Source of the DNA: Scatosoma sp045128175
GTDB lineage: Bacteria; Bacillota; Clostridia; Christensenellales; Borkfalkiaceae
NCBI GenBank assembly: GCA_045128175.1
Contig: JBGVRF010000118.1
Location: 1-13,557 of the forward strand
Length of the DNA stretch: 13,557 nt
Direction of reading: 5' to 3'
Shown: positions 1-6,815 of the stretch, piece after piece
Layout of the letters: each line of letters opens with the position of its first letter
Position numbering within the stretch: the stretch's first letter is position 1
Made by a program: the position numbers and the translations under genes
The notes under the pieces: model-generated
What the model saw: the letters and a program-made list of their open reading frames with translations, nothing else
What the model was told of the DNA's origin: nothing
Database searches by the model: none

Positions 1-1
1 C

Positions 2-964
2 GTCAAGCCCGAAGTGAAAATTTCTTCCTATAAGGGTATTAAAATCAAAGAATTTGCGTATACTGTTAAGGAGGAGGACGTTGACGCGGAGGTCAACCGT
101 CTGCTCGATCGCAACGCACGTAAGGTGCCTGTTGAGGGCCGCGCGGCTGCAAACGGCGACATCGCGAATATCGACTTCGTTGGTACGGTAGATGGCGTTA
201 AGTTCGACGGCGGCGAAGCGGAAGGCTTCGATCTTACCCTCGGTAGCGGTCAGTTTATTCCCGGTTTCGAGGATCAGGTAATTGGTATGAACGTCGGCGA
301 AACCAAGGACGTAAACGTCACCTTCCCCGAAAATTATCAGGCGGAGGCGCTCAAGGGCAAGGCGGCTGTGTTTGCCGTTAAGCTGAACGCCCTTCAGGCG
401 AAAGAGCTTCCCGAGCTGACCGATGAATTCGTCAAAGAAGCGACGGGTAGCGAATCGGTAGAAGCGTACAAGGCAAAGACGAAGGAAAGATTGCAGAAGC
501 AGGCGGACAGAAATTCGTTGAACGCAACGGAAAACAGTATTCTCGAAGCGATCGCGGCGAACGCGGAAGCAGAGATCCCGCAGGCGATGATCGAAAGAGA
601 GGTTGACGGTCTCCTTCAGAAATTCGAAGGTCAGCTGATGTATCAGGGCTTGAGATTGCAGGACTATCTCGAATTCCTCAAGGTTTCGGAAGCGGATTTT
701 AGAAAGAATTACGAAGAGCAGGCGAAGAAGAACGTTATGAACCAGTTGATCATTTCGCAGATCATCAAGGATGAGAATTTGGAGGCGACGGAAGAAGAAG
801 TGGAAGCGAAGGTTGCCGAGCAGGCTGCGTCCGTTGAAAAATCCACGGAAGAATACAAGAAGGGTATGGATCCTCGTCAGTTCGATTATATCCGTAGCGA
901 TATCGTGATCACGAAGCTGTTCAACTTCCTCAAAGAAAACAACGAAATGTACGTGGAAGCGTAA
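2..964 (+). CDS. tig: Trigger factor, ribosome-associated chaperone (5' end outside window)
   Basis: Trigger factor binds the ribosome exit tunnel and protects nascent chains; it also has peptidyl-prolyl isomerase activity. The reading frame is open from base 2, so the N-terminal ribosome-binding domain (about 110 residues in the family) lies upstream of the window. What is visible begins just before the FKBP-like PPIase domain (hallmark stretches DIANIDFVGTVDG and LGSGQFIPGFEDQVIGM), followed by the helical C-terminal substrate-cradle domain up to the TAA at 962-964. The GTG at 14 is internal, not a start. clpP follows after 67 bases and clpX after that, the classic tig-clpP-clpX order linking folding to proteolysis. 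Identity is confident; only the missing 5' end limits the entry. Confidence 0.95.
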   Translation, partial: VKPEVKISSYKGIKIKEFAYTVKEEDVDAEVNRLLDRNARKVPVEGRAAANGDIANIDFVGTVDGVKFDGGEAEGFDLTLGSGQFIPGFEDQVIGMNVGETKDVNVTFPENYQAEALKGKAAVFAVKLNALQAKELPELTDEFVKEATGSESVEAYKAKTKERLQKQADRNSLNATENSILEAIAANAEAEIPQAMIEREVDGLLQKFEGQLMYQGLRLQDYLEFLKVSEADFRKNYEEQAKKNVMNQLIISQIIKDENLEATEEEVEAKVAEQAASVEKSTEEYKKGMDPRQFDYIRSDIVITKLFNFLKENNEMYVEA

Positions 965-985
965 TCGGAATTTATGAAGCATTAT

Positions 986-1009
986 GGGGAGCGGATAAAA
1001 CCGTTCCCC
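986..1009 (+). other. Intercistronic hairpin between tig and clpP
   Basis: GGGGAGCGG (986-994) can pair with CCGTTCCCC (1001-1009) over a six-base loop; one pair is G-U. The sequence after it is A-rich rather than T-rich, so it is not a standard intrinsic terminator. It may be an mRNA stability or processing element. The structure is seen; the role is inference. Confidence 0.4.
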
Positions 1010-1031
1010 ACAAAAAATAAGGAAAAATAAC

Positions 1032-1625
1032 ATGGACGAAAAAAACGTTTTGATCCCCTACGTTGTCGAGCGTACCTCGTCGGGTGAACGCACTTACGAT
1101 CTGTATTCCCGTCTGCTGGACGACCGTATTATCTTTTTGAGCGGTGAGATCAACGACGCAGTGGCGAACACCGTCGTGGCGCAGCTCATCTATTTGGAAG
1201 GGAAGGATCCCACGAAAGATATCAGCTTGTACATCAACTCTCCCGGCGGTTCGGTTTCGGCGGGTATGGCGATTTATGACACGATGAATTATATCAAATG
1301 CGACGTTTCCACAATCTGTATCGGTTTGGCGGCGTCGATGGGCGCGTTTTTGCTTTCCAGTGGCGCGCGCGGCAAGCGGTACGCGTTGCCTAATTCGGAG
1401 ATCATGATCCACCAGCCGCTCGGCGGGGCGCAGGGTCAGGCAAGCGACATTAAGATCCAGGCGGAGCATATCCTTCGTACGAAGGCGAAGCTCAACCGTA
1501 TCCTTTCGGAAAACACCGGAAGAGATATTGCGATCATTGAACGCGACACCGACCGTGATAATTATATGTCTGCGGACGAAGCGCGCGCTTACGGGCTGAT
1601 CGATAAGGTGTTCGTGAGAAGATAA
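1032..1625 (+). CDS. clpP: ATP-dependent Clp protease proteolytic subunit
   Basis: ClpP is the serine peptidase that forms the tetradecameric barrel degrading proteins unfolded by ClpX or ClpC/ClpA. The 197-residue length is usual. The catalytic triad is readable: Ser102 in GLAASMG, His127 in IMIHQP and Asp176 in DTDRDNYMS, each offset by four from the Staphylococcus/Bacillus positions 98/123/172. The hydrophobic INSPGGSV stretch (69-75) is the substrate-binding and oxyanion region. AAGGA at 1019-1023 lies eight bases before the ATG, supporting this start. No propeptide beyond a few residues is evident. The gene sits 67 bases after tig with no clear promoter, so co-transcription with tig is likely, and a strong terminator follows. 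The neighbouring ClpX is its unfoldase partner. Confidence 0.97.
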   Translation: MDEKNVLIPYVVERTSSGERTYDLYSRLLDDRIIFLSGEINDAVANTVVAQLIYLEGKDPTKDISLYINSPGGSVSAGMAIYDTMNYIKCDVSTICIGLAASMGAFLLSSGARGKRYALPNSEIMIHQPLGGAQGQASDIKIQAEHILRTKAKLNRILSENTGRDIAIIERDTDRDNYMSADEARAYGLIDKVFVRR

Positions 1626-1651
1626 TTGTATTTATCGCAAGGAAACTGTAC

Positions 1652-1687
1652 GCGCAAAACCCTGAAAAGTTTTGCGCTATATTTTTT
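1652..1687 (+). terminator. Intrinsic terminator after clpP
   Basis: GCGCAAAAC (1652-1660) pairs perfectly with GTTTTGCGC (1669-1677) over an eight-base loop, followed by TATATTTTTT. It lies 26 bases after the clpP stop, so clpX must have its own promoter or depend on read-through. Confidence 0.85.
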
Positions 1688-1700
1688 CGGGAAGAAAATG

Positions 1701-1722
1701 CCCTACCCAAGTATGCGTTGAA
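1701..1722 (+). repeat. Dispersed intergenic repeat, type A copy 1
   Basis: CCCTACCCAAGTATGCGTTG and two further bases match the element at 3888-3909 at 18 of 22 positions and share the core CCCYRCCCANGTAYGCG with 10930-10946. It lies between the clpP terminator and clpX. Function unknown. Confidence 0.5.
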
Positions 1723-1795
1723 TGATTATTATTGTTAAGGTCTGTCCATTTTAAAGTTCTCGATCAACGGACGACGGCACAAAAAAGAAACGCTC

Positions 1796-1805
1796 GGCAT
1801 ACCAT
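1796..1805 (+). repeat. Dispersed intergenic repeat, type B partial copy
   Basis: GGCATACCAT occurs here and at 10961-10970 and 11008-11017, always in intergenic DNA on the + strand and always downstream of a type A element. The match here stops after ten bases, so this copy is partial. Confidence 0.35.
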
Positions 1806-1832
1806 TTATAAGACGAGACGGGCGGCGGTGTG

Positions 1833-1860
1833 TTTAAAAGCGCGCCGAATTGTTTATAAA
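1833..1860 (+). promoter_or_regulatory. Weak candidate clpX promoter
   Basis: TTTAAA (1833-1838) and TATAAA (1855-1860) are spaced by 16 bases, 40 bases before the chosen clpX start. Both boxes are imperfect. A promoter somewhere in 1690-1890 is expected because the clpP terminator is strong. No CIRCE-type inverted repeat was seen here. Confidence 0.25.
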
Positions 1861-1900
1861 AGAAAAGACGGTAAAACACAAAAACGGAGTATTAACAAAT

Positions 1901-3142
1901 ATGGCGAATAAAAATCAGCATTGTTCCTTCTGTGGAAAGCCGAAGGAAGAGACGCGGCGTCTGATCACCGGTCCCGACGGATCCTGTATCTGTGACGAGT
2001 GCGTAGACATTTGTAAATCCATGATCGACGAGTGGGAGAACGACAAAGCGCCCGCGCAGGAGGTGCCTTTAAAAAAGCCCGCGGAGATCAAAGCGGAGCT
2101 TGATCAGTATATCGTTGGGCAGGATAAAGCGAAGCGCGTGCTGTCGGTTGCGGTATACAATCATTATAAGCGTATCAATGCGACGATGAAGGCGAAGAAG
2201 AAGGATGACGACGGCGTAGAGATCGAAAAGAGCAACGTGTTGTTGTTAGGACCTACGGGTAGCGGTAAAACGCTGCTTGCGCGGACCTTGGCGAAGATCC
2301 TCAACGTTCCCTTTGCGACCTCCGACGCGACGACGCTAACCGAAGCGGGCTACGTCGGTGAGGACGTAGAAAACATTCTGTTGAAATTGATCCAGAATGC
2401 CGATTATGACATCGAGCGCGCGCAGCGCGGGATTATTTATATTGACGAGATCGATAAAATTTCGCGCAAGGGCGAAAACGTATCCATTACCCGCGACGTT
2501 TCGGGTGAGGGCGTGCAGCAGGCGCTTTTGAAGATCATCGAAAGCACGACGGCGAGTGTTCCTCCGCAGGGTGGCAGAAAGCATCCTAATCAGGAATGCC
2601 TGCGTATCGACACGACGAACATTTTGTTTATTTGCGGCGGTGCGTTTGTGGGGCTGGATAAGATTGTGTCCTCGAGAAAGGACGACACGACGCTGGGTTT
2701 TGGCGGCAAGGTGCGCTTGGGCGCGAATGAAGCGGACTATTCGGTGTTGGATGATGTAAAGCCGCAGGATCTGACGAAATTCGGTCTGATTCCGGAATTT
2801 GTCGGTCGACTTCCTATTGTTGTCAATCTGGATCCGCTGGGCGAAGACGCGCTGGTGAAGATCCTGACCGAACCGAAGAATGCGATCATCAAGCAGTATC
2901 AGAAGTTGGTCGGATTCGACGGTGTGAAGCTGACAGTTGAGGAGGACGCGGTGCGAGAGATCGCGCAGACGGCAATCCGTTTAAAGACGGGCGCGCGCGG
3001 GTTGCGTACGATTATTGAAAGCGTTATGACGGAGGTCATGTATAAGATCCCTTCCGAGGAAGACGTGGAAGAGGTTGTCATCACCAAAGAATGTCTGACT
3101 GACGGCGCTTCTCCGAAGTTGGTATATAAGCAATCTGCGTAA
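1901..3142 (+). CDS. clpX: ATP-dependent Clp protease ATP-binding subunit ClpX
   Basis: ClpX is the AAA+ hexameric unfoldase that feeds substrates to ClpP. Starting at the ATG at 1901 gives 413 residues, normal for the family. The N-terminal zinc-binding domain has Cys8, Cys11, Cys31 and Cys34. The AAA+ core shows Walker A GPTGSGKT (117-124), pore loop GYVG (150-153), Walker B IIYIDEID (178-185), the RKH loop (226-228), an IGF-type ClpP-docking loop in the form LGF (265-267), an arginine finger at Arg303 (VGRLP) and a sensor-2 GARGLR (364-369). GGAG at 1886-1889 supports the ATG. A TTG at 1850 would add 17 lysine-rich residues outside the family alignment and was not used. The protein works with the neighbouring ClpP; a bidirectional terminator follows six bases after the stop. 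Confidence 0.97.
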   Translation: MANKNQHCSFCGKPKEETRRLITGPDGSCICDECVDICKSMIDEWENDKAPAQEVPLKKPAEIKAELDQYIVGQDKAKRVLSVAVYNHYKRINATMKAKKKDDDGVEIEKSNVLLLGPTGSGKTLLARTLAKILNVPFATSDATTLTEAGYVGEDVENILLKLIQNADYDIERAQRGIIYIDEIDKISRKGENVSITRDVSGEGVQQALLKIIESTTASVPPQGGRKHPNQECLRIDTTNILFICGGAFVGLDKIVSSRKDDTTLGFGGKVRLGANEADYSVLDDVKPQDLTKFGLIPEFVGRLPIVVNLDPLGEDALVKILTEPKNAIIKQYQKLVGFDGVKLTVEEDAVREIAQTAIRLKTGARGLRTIIESVMTEVMYKIPSEEDVEEVVITKECLTDGASPKLVYKQSA

Positions 3143-3147
3143 AAAGT

Positions 3148-3175
3148 AAAACTGCCCAAGACGGGCAGTTTTTTA
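3148..3175 (+). terminator. Bidirectional terminator between clpX and the DUF3267 gene
   Basis: AAAACTGCCC (3148-3157) and GGGCAGTTTT (3163-3172) form a perfect ten-base stem with loop AAGAC, followed by further T on +. On - the hairpin is followed by TTTTACTTTTT, so it can also serve the convergent gene ending at 3246. Confidence 0.88.
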
Positions 3176-3245
3176 TACTCGGTCATTGGTTGCTTCGTGG
3201 CTATTTAGCAAAAGCGAAGTTTTGTAAAAGTGCGAGAGCGCGTGT

Positions 3246-3848
3246 TTACGCCTCTTTTACGTACAAAAATTGTTCGGGACCGGTGTCGCGCATCAGAAGC
3301 TCGCGGTCTTTGAATTTGAAGATCAAGAGAAAAAACATATACAGATCCCCGCTACAACCGCCTACGTGCAGACCGAATATAACGCCCGTGACGAAATATA
3401 ACAGTGGATTGATAAATGCTGTCCAAATGAAAAGGGGTAGCAGGAGCAACGTAAACAGAATGAAGGGCGACATCAGTGCAATAATCGCCGCGCGACGGTA
3501 AACGTAAACGTTCGGCACGCCGCAAAACGCGCAGCTCCAGCTGATGCCGAAGGTGAGCTTTTGCTTTGTCAGAGCTTTGTATGCAATACCGTGCGTCAAT
3601 TCGTGCAAGACCATATATGCGACCAGCCCGATCGCCATGATCATCATACACGCCGAAAACCAAAGCGGCTCGCTTTCCAAAACCCCGAAAACGGAAAATT
3701 CCGAGGTTGTAAATACGATCGCGAGTATTCCGATAAGGATTAGCAATGCGACCCCGTTGAGCACCAAGCCTGTTTTCGTGTCTTTCGCGTTGATGTAAAA
3801 AGCTTGTCGATAGCCTTGCGGCAGTTCTTTTTCGTAATTTTTTTTCAT
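3246..3848 (-). CDS. DUF3267 membrane protein, putative zinc metallopeptidase
   Basis: This 200-residue membrane protein matches my recollection of the DUF3267 family, putative zincins whose substrates are unknown. The zinc-binding HELTH motif is at 82-86, at the end of a hydrophobic helix (about 64-82), as in site-2-type proteases. Other hydrophobic stretches are about 27-48, 118-145 and 148-163. The C-terminal part has GDLYMF (167-172), with Asp168 a possible third ligand, and DTGPEQFLYV (188-197), a family-typical ending. AGGAG at 3856-3860 lies seven bases before the ATG; an overlapping ATG four bases upstream opens a different, shadow frame. It lies 82 bases downstream of the SLOG gene on the same strand with no clear promoter between them, so the two may be co-transcribed. 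The protease role is inferred from the motif only. Confidence 0.8.
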   Translation of the reverse strand: MKKNYEKELPQGYRQAFYINAKDTKTGLVLNGVALLILIGILAIVFTTSEFSVFGVLESEPLWFSACMMIMAIGLVAYMVLHELTHGIAYKALTKQKLTFGISWSCAFCGVPNVYVYRRAAIIALMSPFILFTLLLLPLFIWTAFINPLLYFVTGVIFGLHVGGCSGDLYMFFLLIFKFKDRELLMRDTGPEQFLYVKEA

Positions 3849-3887
3849 TCATTTTCTCCTCATTCCGTTTGAAATTTTATATATTCA

Positions 3888-3909
3888 CCCCGCCCAGGTA
3901 TGCGTTGAG
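3888..3909 (+). repeat. Dispersed intergenic repeat, type A copy 2
   Basis: CCCCGCCCAGGTATGCGTTG plus two bases matches 1701-1722 at 18 of 22 positions. It sits between the SLOG and DUF3267 genes. The orientation is the same + strand as the other copies, although the flanking genes are on -. Confidence 0.5.
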
Positions 3910-3930
3910 TTTATTTTGCGGTGTTTTCGT

Positions 3931-4425
3931 TTACAGAGATACATACGGTTTTTCGGGATATTTTTTACGGAAATATCCGACGGTGTACGCCGCGCCGCCT
4001 TTGTCTTTTTTACAATACCCGATCAAAGCGTCTGCGCGGTCCGCCATGTATTTGTCCCGTACTTGCATACAGCCTTGATAATAATGTTCGGATAAGACTA
4101 CCTGTTCGTCTGCGCGTTTTAAGATCTCCGTATAACGCTGTTTATCCTCCGCGCGGAAGTGTCTTTCTTGCCCGTAGCAAGGTACGCAAGCCACAAGGCG
4201 TATATACGGGTATTTTTTTTTCAAAAACAGCACCGTTTCCGCGGCGAGCAGATCAAACCCCATCGCCATGCCGTTGTAAAAGGTTTCCGCGCCGCGTAAG
4301 ATCATTTTTTCCGTTTCTTCCAGCAGTTTTTCCGCGGAAAAATCCTCTTCAAGCTTTCTGTGTCCCGTGAAAGCACAGGTTTTTATCAATTTCGGCTCTT
4401 CCGAGCATATACGCAACTGTTCCAT
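3931..4425 (-). CDS. SLOG family protein (YpsA/DUF1273-like)
   Basis: The SLOG superfamily has a Rossmann-like fold that binds nucleotide-derived ligands; YpsA of Bacillus subtilis is a relative. This 164-residue protein shows the family pattern in order: TGHRK (20-24) after the first strand, GMAMGFDLLAAE (52-63), the CVPCYGQE segment (80-87), the ADEQVVLS strand (106-112), YMADRADALIGYC (126-138) and a glycine-rich KGGAAYTV (142-149) near the predicted ligand site. No signal peptide or membrane segment is visible, so it should be cytosolic. The ribosome binding site is weak (a purine-rich GAGAGAAAG stretch before the ATG). It has a strong promoter of its own and heads a - strand pair with the DUF3267 gene. 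The biological role is unknown. Confidence 0.82.
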   Translation of the reverse strand: MEQLRICSEEPKLIKTCAFTGHRKLEEDFSAEKLLEETEKMILRGAETFYNGMAMGFDLLAAETVLFLKKKYPYIRLVACVPCYGQERHFRAEDKQRYTEILKRADEQVVLSEHYYQGCMQVRDKYMADRADALIGYCKKDKGGAAYTVGYFRKKYPEKPYVSL

Positions 4426-4454
4426 TTTTTCTTTCTCTCTTTTTTCTACTTTTA

Positions 4455-4482
4455 ATTATATCACAAATTGCCGATTTGTCAA
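4455..4482 (-). promoter_or_regulatory. Sigma-A promoter of the SLOG gene
   Basis: On the - strand TTGACA (4482-4477) and TATAAT (4460-4455) are separated by 16 bases, with an extended -10 TG one base before the TATAAT. The transcript would start near 4448, about 23 bases before the ATG. Confidence 0.8.
4463..4479. promoter_or_regulatory. Dyad inside the SLOG promoter, candidate operator
   Basis: ACAAAT (4463-4468) and ATTTGT (4474-4479) form a perfect inverted repeat around TGCCG. It fills the spacer between the -35 and -10 boxes and overlaps the -35, a typical place for a repressor site. The protein that might bind is unknown. Confidence 0.4.
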
Positions 4483-4534
4483 TGCTTCTGCAGGGTATTT
4501 TCTGTTTTTTTTGTTCCGCAACAGCGCGCATTTG

Positions 4535-4563
4535 TTTACTTTTTTCGATTTTAAGAGTATAAT
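4535..4563 (+). promoter_or_regulatory. Sigma-A promoter of the EamA transporter, probably leaderless
   Basis: TTTACT (4535-4540), a 17-base spacer and TATAAT (4558-4563) form a good promoter. The expected transcription start is near 4570-4571, which is the start codon itself. Confidence 0.7.
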
Positions 4564-4570
4564 ATAAGGT

Positions 4571-5572
4571 ATGGATAACAATAACGAAAAGGAAAAATTA
4601 AAGTCGGAAAATTCCCCAAAAACGGAAAACGAAGGTACCAGGGTTGCGTTGACGGACGTTTCCGTCCCTTTGGAAGCGGGTGTTCGGCAAGGTAAACGAC
4701 GGATCGACGGGCGTTGGGCGGGCGTGGTCTTTATCACGCTGTCGGCGTTCTTTTTTTCGCTGATGAGCCTGTTCGTGCGGTTGGCGGGCGATCTGCCCAT
4801 CTTTCAAAAGACTTTGTTCCGAAATTTGATCACGACGATATTCGGATTTGCGTTACTTCTCAAAAGCGGCTCGTTTAAAATAAAAAAAGGCAGTCTGCCC
4901 GCCCTGTTCGGTCGTTCGATCGCGGGCTGCGTGGGGATCGTGTGCAATTTTTACGCGATCGACAATATGAACATTTCGGACGCGTCTATTTTAAATAAGC
5001 TCGCCCCCTTCTTTTCTATTATATTCTCCGCATTGCTTTTAAAGGAAAGAGCGTCGTGGAAAGATTGGCTGTTCGTGGCGCTGGCGTTTTTCGGTGCGGT
5101 ATTCGTTGTGAAACCTTCTTTCGACATATCACAGAGCTTGCCTGCACTCGTTGGGGTAATCGGTGGGCTGGGCGCAGGGCTTGCCTACACTTTCGTGCAT
5201 TATCTCGGGGGTAAGGGCGAGCGCACGGCGATAATCGTGTTTTTCTTTTCCGCGTTTTCCACGTTGGCGGTGTTGCCGATGTCGATCTTACAGTTTCAGC
5301 CCATGGCGGTATGGCAGCTCGGTTGGTTGCTGTTGGCGGGGACGGCGGCGTGTGGGGCGCAGTTTTCGGTCACGGCGGCATATTCGCGCGCGCCCGCAAA
5401 AGAAATTTCGGTATACGATTATTCGCAGGTCATCTTTGCGGCGATCTGGGGCTGGATATTCCTTTCCGAATTTCCCGACGTTTGGAGTGCGATCGGTTAC
5501 GTCATTATCATTGTTGCGGCTGTGTTGAAATATCTTTGCTCCAAAAAGAAAAGGTCCGATGATAAAAAATAA
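4571..5572 (+). CDS. EamA/DMT superfamily transporter
   Basis: A 333-residue inner-membrane protein of the drug/metabolite transporter superfamily, which moves small metabolites or amino acids; the substrate cannot be read from sequence. After a hydrophilic, lysine- and glutamate-rich stretch of about 48 residues come about ten hydrophobic helices arranged as two EamA repeats. Family signatures are KLAPFFSIIFSALLLKER (143-160) ending the first repeat and the YDYSQVIFAAIWGWIFLSE region (282-300) in the second. A short lysine-rich tail ends the protein. The start is unusual: AAGG lies only one base before the ATG and the -10 TATAAT ends eight bases before it, so a leaderless transcript is likely. 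No other convincing in-frame start with a ribosome binding site was found. Only weak stem-loops followed by TTTTTT near 5592-5619 could terminate it. Confidence 0.88.
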   Translation: MDNNNEKEKLKSENSPKTENEGTRVALTDVSVPLEAGVRQGKRRIDGRWAGVVFITLSAFFFSLMSLFVRLAGDLPIFQKTLFRNLITTIFGFALLLKSGSFKIKKGSLPALFGRSIAGCVGIVCNFYAIDNMNISDASILNKLAPFFSIIFSALLLKERASWKDWLFVALAFFGAVFVVKPSFDISQSLPALVGVIGGLGAGLAYTFVHYLGGKGERTAIIVFFFSAFSTLAVLPMSILQFQPMAVWQLGWLLLAGTAACGAQFSVTAAYSRAPAKEISVYDYSQVIFAAIWGWIFLSEFPDVWSAIGYVIIIVAAVLKYLCSKKKRSDDKK

Positions 5573-5603
5573 AGGGCTTGTCCTAAAAAAATCGGAACGT
5601 CGG

Positions 5604-5632
5604 TTCTAAACGTTTTTTCTCCGTCATACAAT
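5604..5632 (+). promoter_or_regulatory. Candidate sporulation (sigma-E-like) promoter of spoIVFA
   Basis: CATACAAT at 5625-5632 matches the -10 form used by the Bacillus mother-cell factor sigma-E; CATACAATA also fits the looser sigma-K -10. The upstream -35 region (around TTCTAAA, 5604-5610) matches poorly. The position, about 40 bases before the start codon of a sporulation gene, supports the reading. Confidence 0.45.
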
Positions 5633-5671
5633 AAAGCAGAGCTAAAAAAGCAATGTGAAGGAGAATTTTGT

Positions 5672-6802
5672 ATGAACGAAGAAATCGAATACGCGGAGAT
5701 GCTGGAAATACCCGTGTCTACCGTCAACGTAGTCAAAAAAGCCCAGCGCCGCCGTAAAAAGGCTGCTCAGGCGGACGTAACAAAAGTTATGAGCGCGCCC
5801 AATGCTTCGAACGCAAGCGTTTCAAGCTCGATGGGCGTCGCGGATATGACTGCGACTGCTTCTGCAACGCAAGCTGCTCCGTTCTTTGCGGAAGAAACGG
5901 GCGGAAACCCGTTGAAGGACTCCGTAATCGCGCAGGTAAACGATCGGTTGGGAGAAAACGCGGAAAATATAATGCCCTCTCCGACGGAGATCAAGGCGGA
6001 TGCGGATCTGTTTGCGGAAAGCGCGAACAGCGAGGGAAGGTTGGATTTCGATCCTATCCCCGAACGTATCGATACCGTTCGTCTGTACGCAACGGAGGAG
6101 AAAACTCCCTTCCGAAAACGTCGTGAAAAACTTCGTCCACAGGAATATTTTATGGACGAATACGCAGACGTATTGGAAGAAGATTTTGAAAACGACGGGG
6201 GCAGGTATGCGTCGAACGATGAAAACGACAGCGCGGACGGATATCGTCCTATGGGTAGAAATACGCCCTCGAAGGCGATGCGCATCGCGCTGGGAACAGA
6301 ATTCGCATTGGCGTGCGCGCTTTGCGGCGCGATCTTCCTGACAAACGTATTTATGCCCAGCAGCGCTATCAATACCTTCTTCCGCGCATTGGGCGAGCCT
6401 AAGACGGACGTGACCGACGTTCGCGCGTACACCGATTTTACGCTTTCGCCCGTCGTCAGCGAGCTTTCGGACGCTGAACTCAATCTGTCTGCGGCAGGGA
6501 TCTTGTCTTTCACGGACGAGTGCTGTGTATATCCGGCGGCGGACGGTAAGATCAGCGAATTGACGCAAGAAGCGGACGGCACGTACCGTGTAAAAATTTC
6601 TCATTCCGACAGCTTTACGGGGGTGATCAGCGGGCTGGATCGCGTTTATTACGAGGTCGGAGACAGCGTGAAAGCGAACGTGCCGATGGGCTATTCGGAC
6701 GGCGAGGCGGAAGTCCAGGTCACCATGTATTCTCAAGGAGTGCTGCTGAACTGCTTCCAGCTGACCGAGGAAAATTGCCTTGCGTGGGTAGCGCAGGAAT
6801 AA
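5672..6802 (+). CDS. spoIVFA: SpoIVFA-like protein with degenerate LytM (M23-like) domain
   Basis: In Bacillus, SpoIVFA anchors and inhibits the SpoIVFB protease in the outer forespore membrane until SpoIVB and CtpB cleave it. This 376-residue protein has one membrane segment (about 204-227), giving a cytoplasmic N-terminus and an intermembrane C-terminus. The C-terminal LytM-like fold (about 283-363) shows PAADGKI, VKISHSDSFTGVISGL and VYYEVGDSVKANVPMGYS. The zinc-ligand HxxxD motif of active M23 enzymes is not seen, so it should be non-catalytic, as in SpoIVFA. The N-terminal 200 residues are alanine-rich and acidic with no recognised domain, and make the protein longer than the roughly 264 residues of the Bacillus protein. 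AAGGAG at 5658-5663 sits eight bases before the ATG. The SpoIVFB-like gene follows immediately, which strongly supports the name. Confidence 0.78.
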   Translation: MNEEIEYAEMLEIPVSTVNVVKKAQRRRKKAAQADVTKVMSAPNASNASVSSSMGVADMTATASATQAAPFFAEETGGNPLKDSVIAQVNDRLGENAENIMPSPTEIKADADLFAESANSEGRLDFDPIPERIDTVRLYATEEKTPFRKRREKLRPQEYFMDEYADVLEEDFENDGGRYASNDENDSADGYRPMGRNTPSKAMRIALGTEFALACALCGAIFLTNVFMPSSAINTFFRALGEPKTDVTDVRAYTDFTLSPVVSELSDAELNLSAAGILSFTDECCVYPAADGKISELTQEADGTYRVKISHSDSFTGVISGLDRVYYEVGDSVKANVPMGYSDGEAEVQVTMYSQGVLLNCFQLTEENCLAWVAQE

Positions 6803-6815
6803 CGGAGGAGGAAAG

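Noticed and set aside
986..1009. Terminator between tig and clpP
   Set aside because: The stem is good but no T run follows on either strand.
1850..1900. TTG start that would lengthen ClpX by 17 residues
   Set aside because: The ATG at 1901 has a GGAG upstream and starts the family-typical N-terminus just before the zinc-binding cysteines.
5822..6736. Long - strand open frames (about 300 and 270 codons) opposite spoIVFA
   Set aside because: Both are shadows of the + strand gene, with no recognisable motif and no ribosome binding site that I could see.
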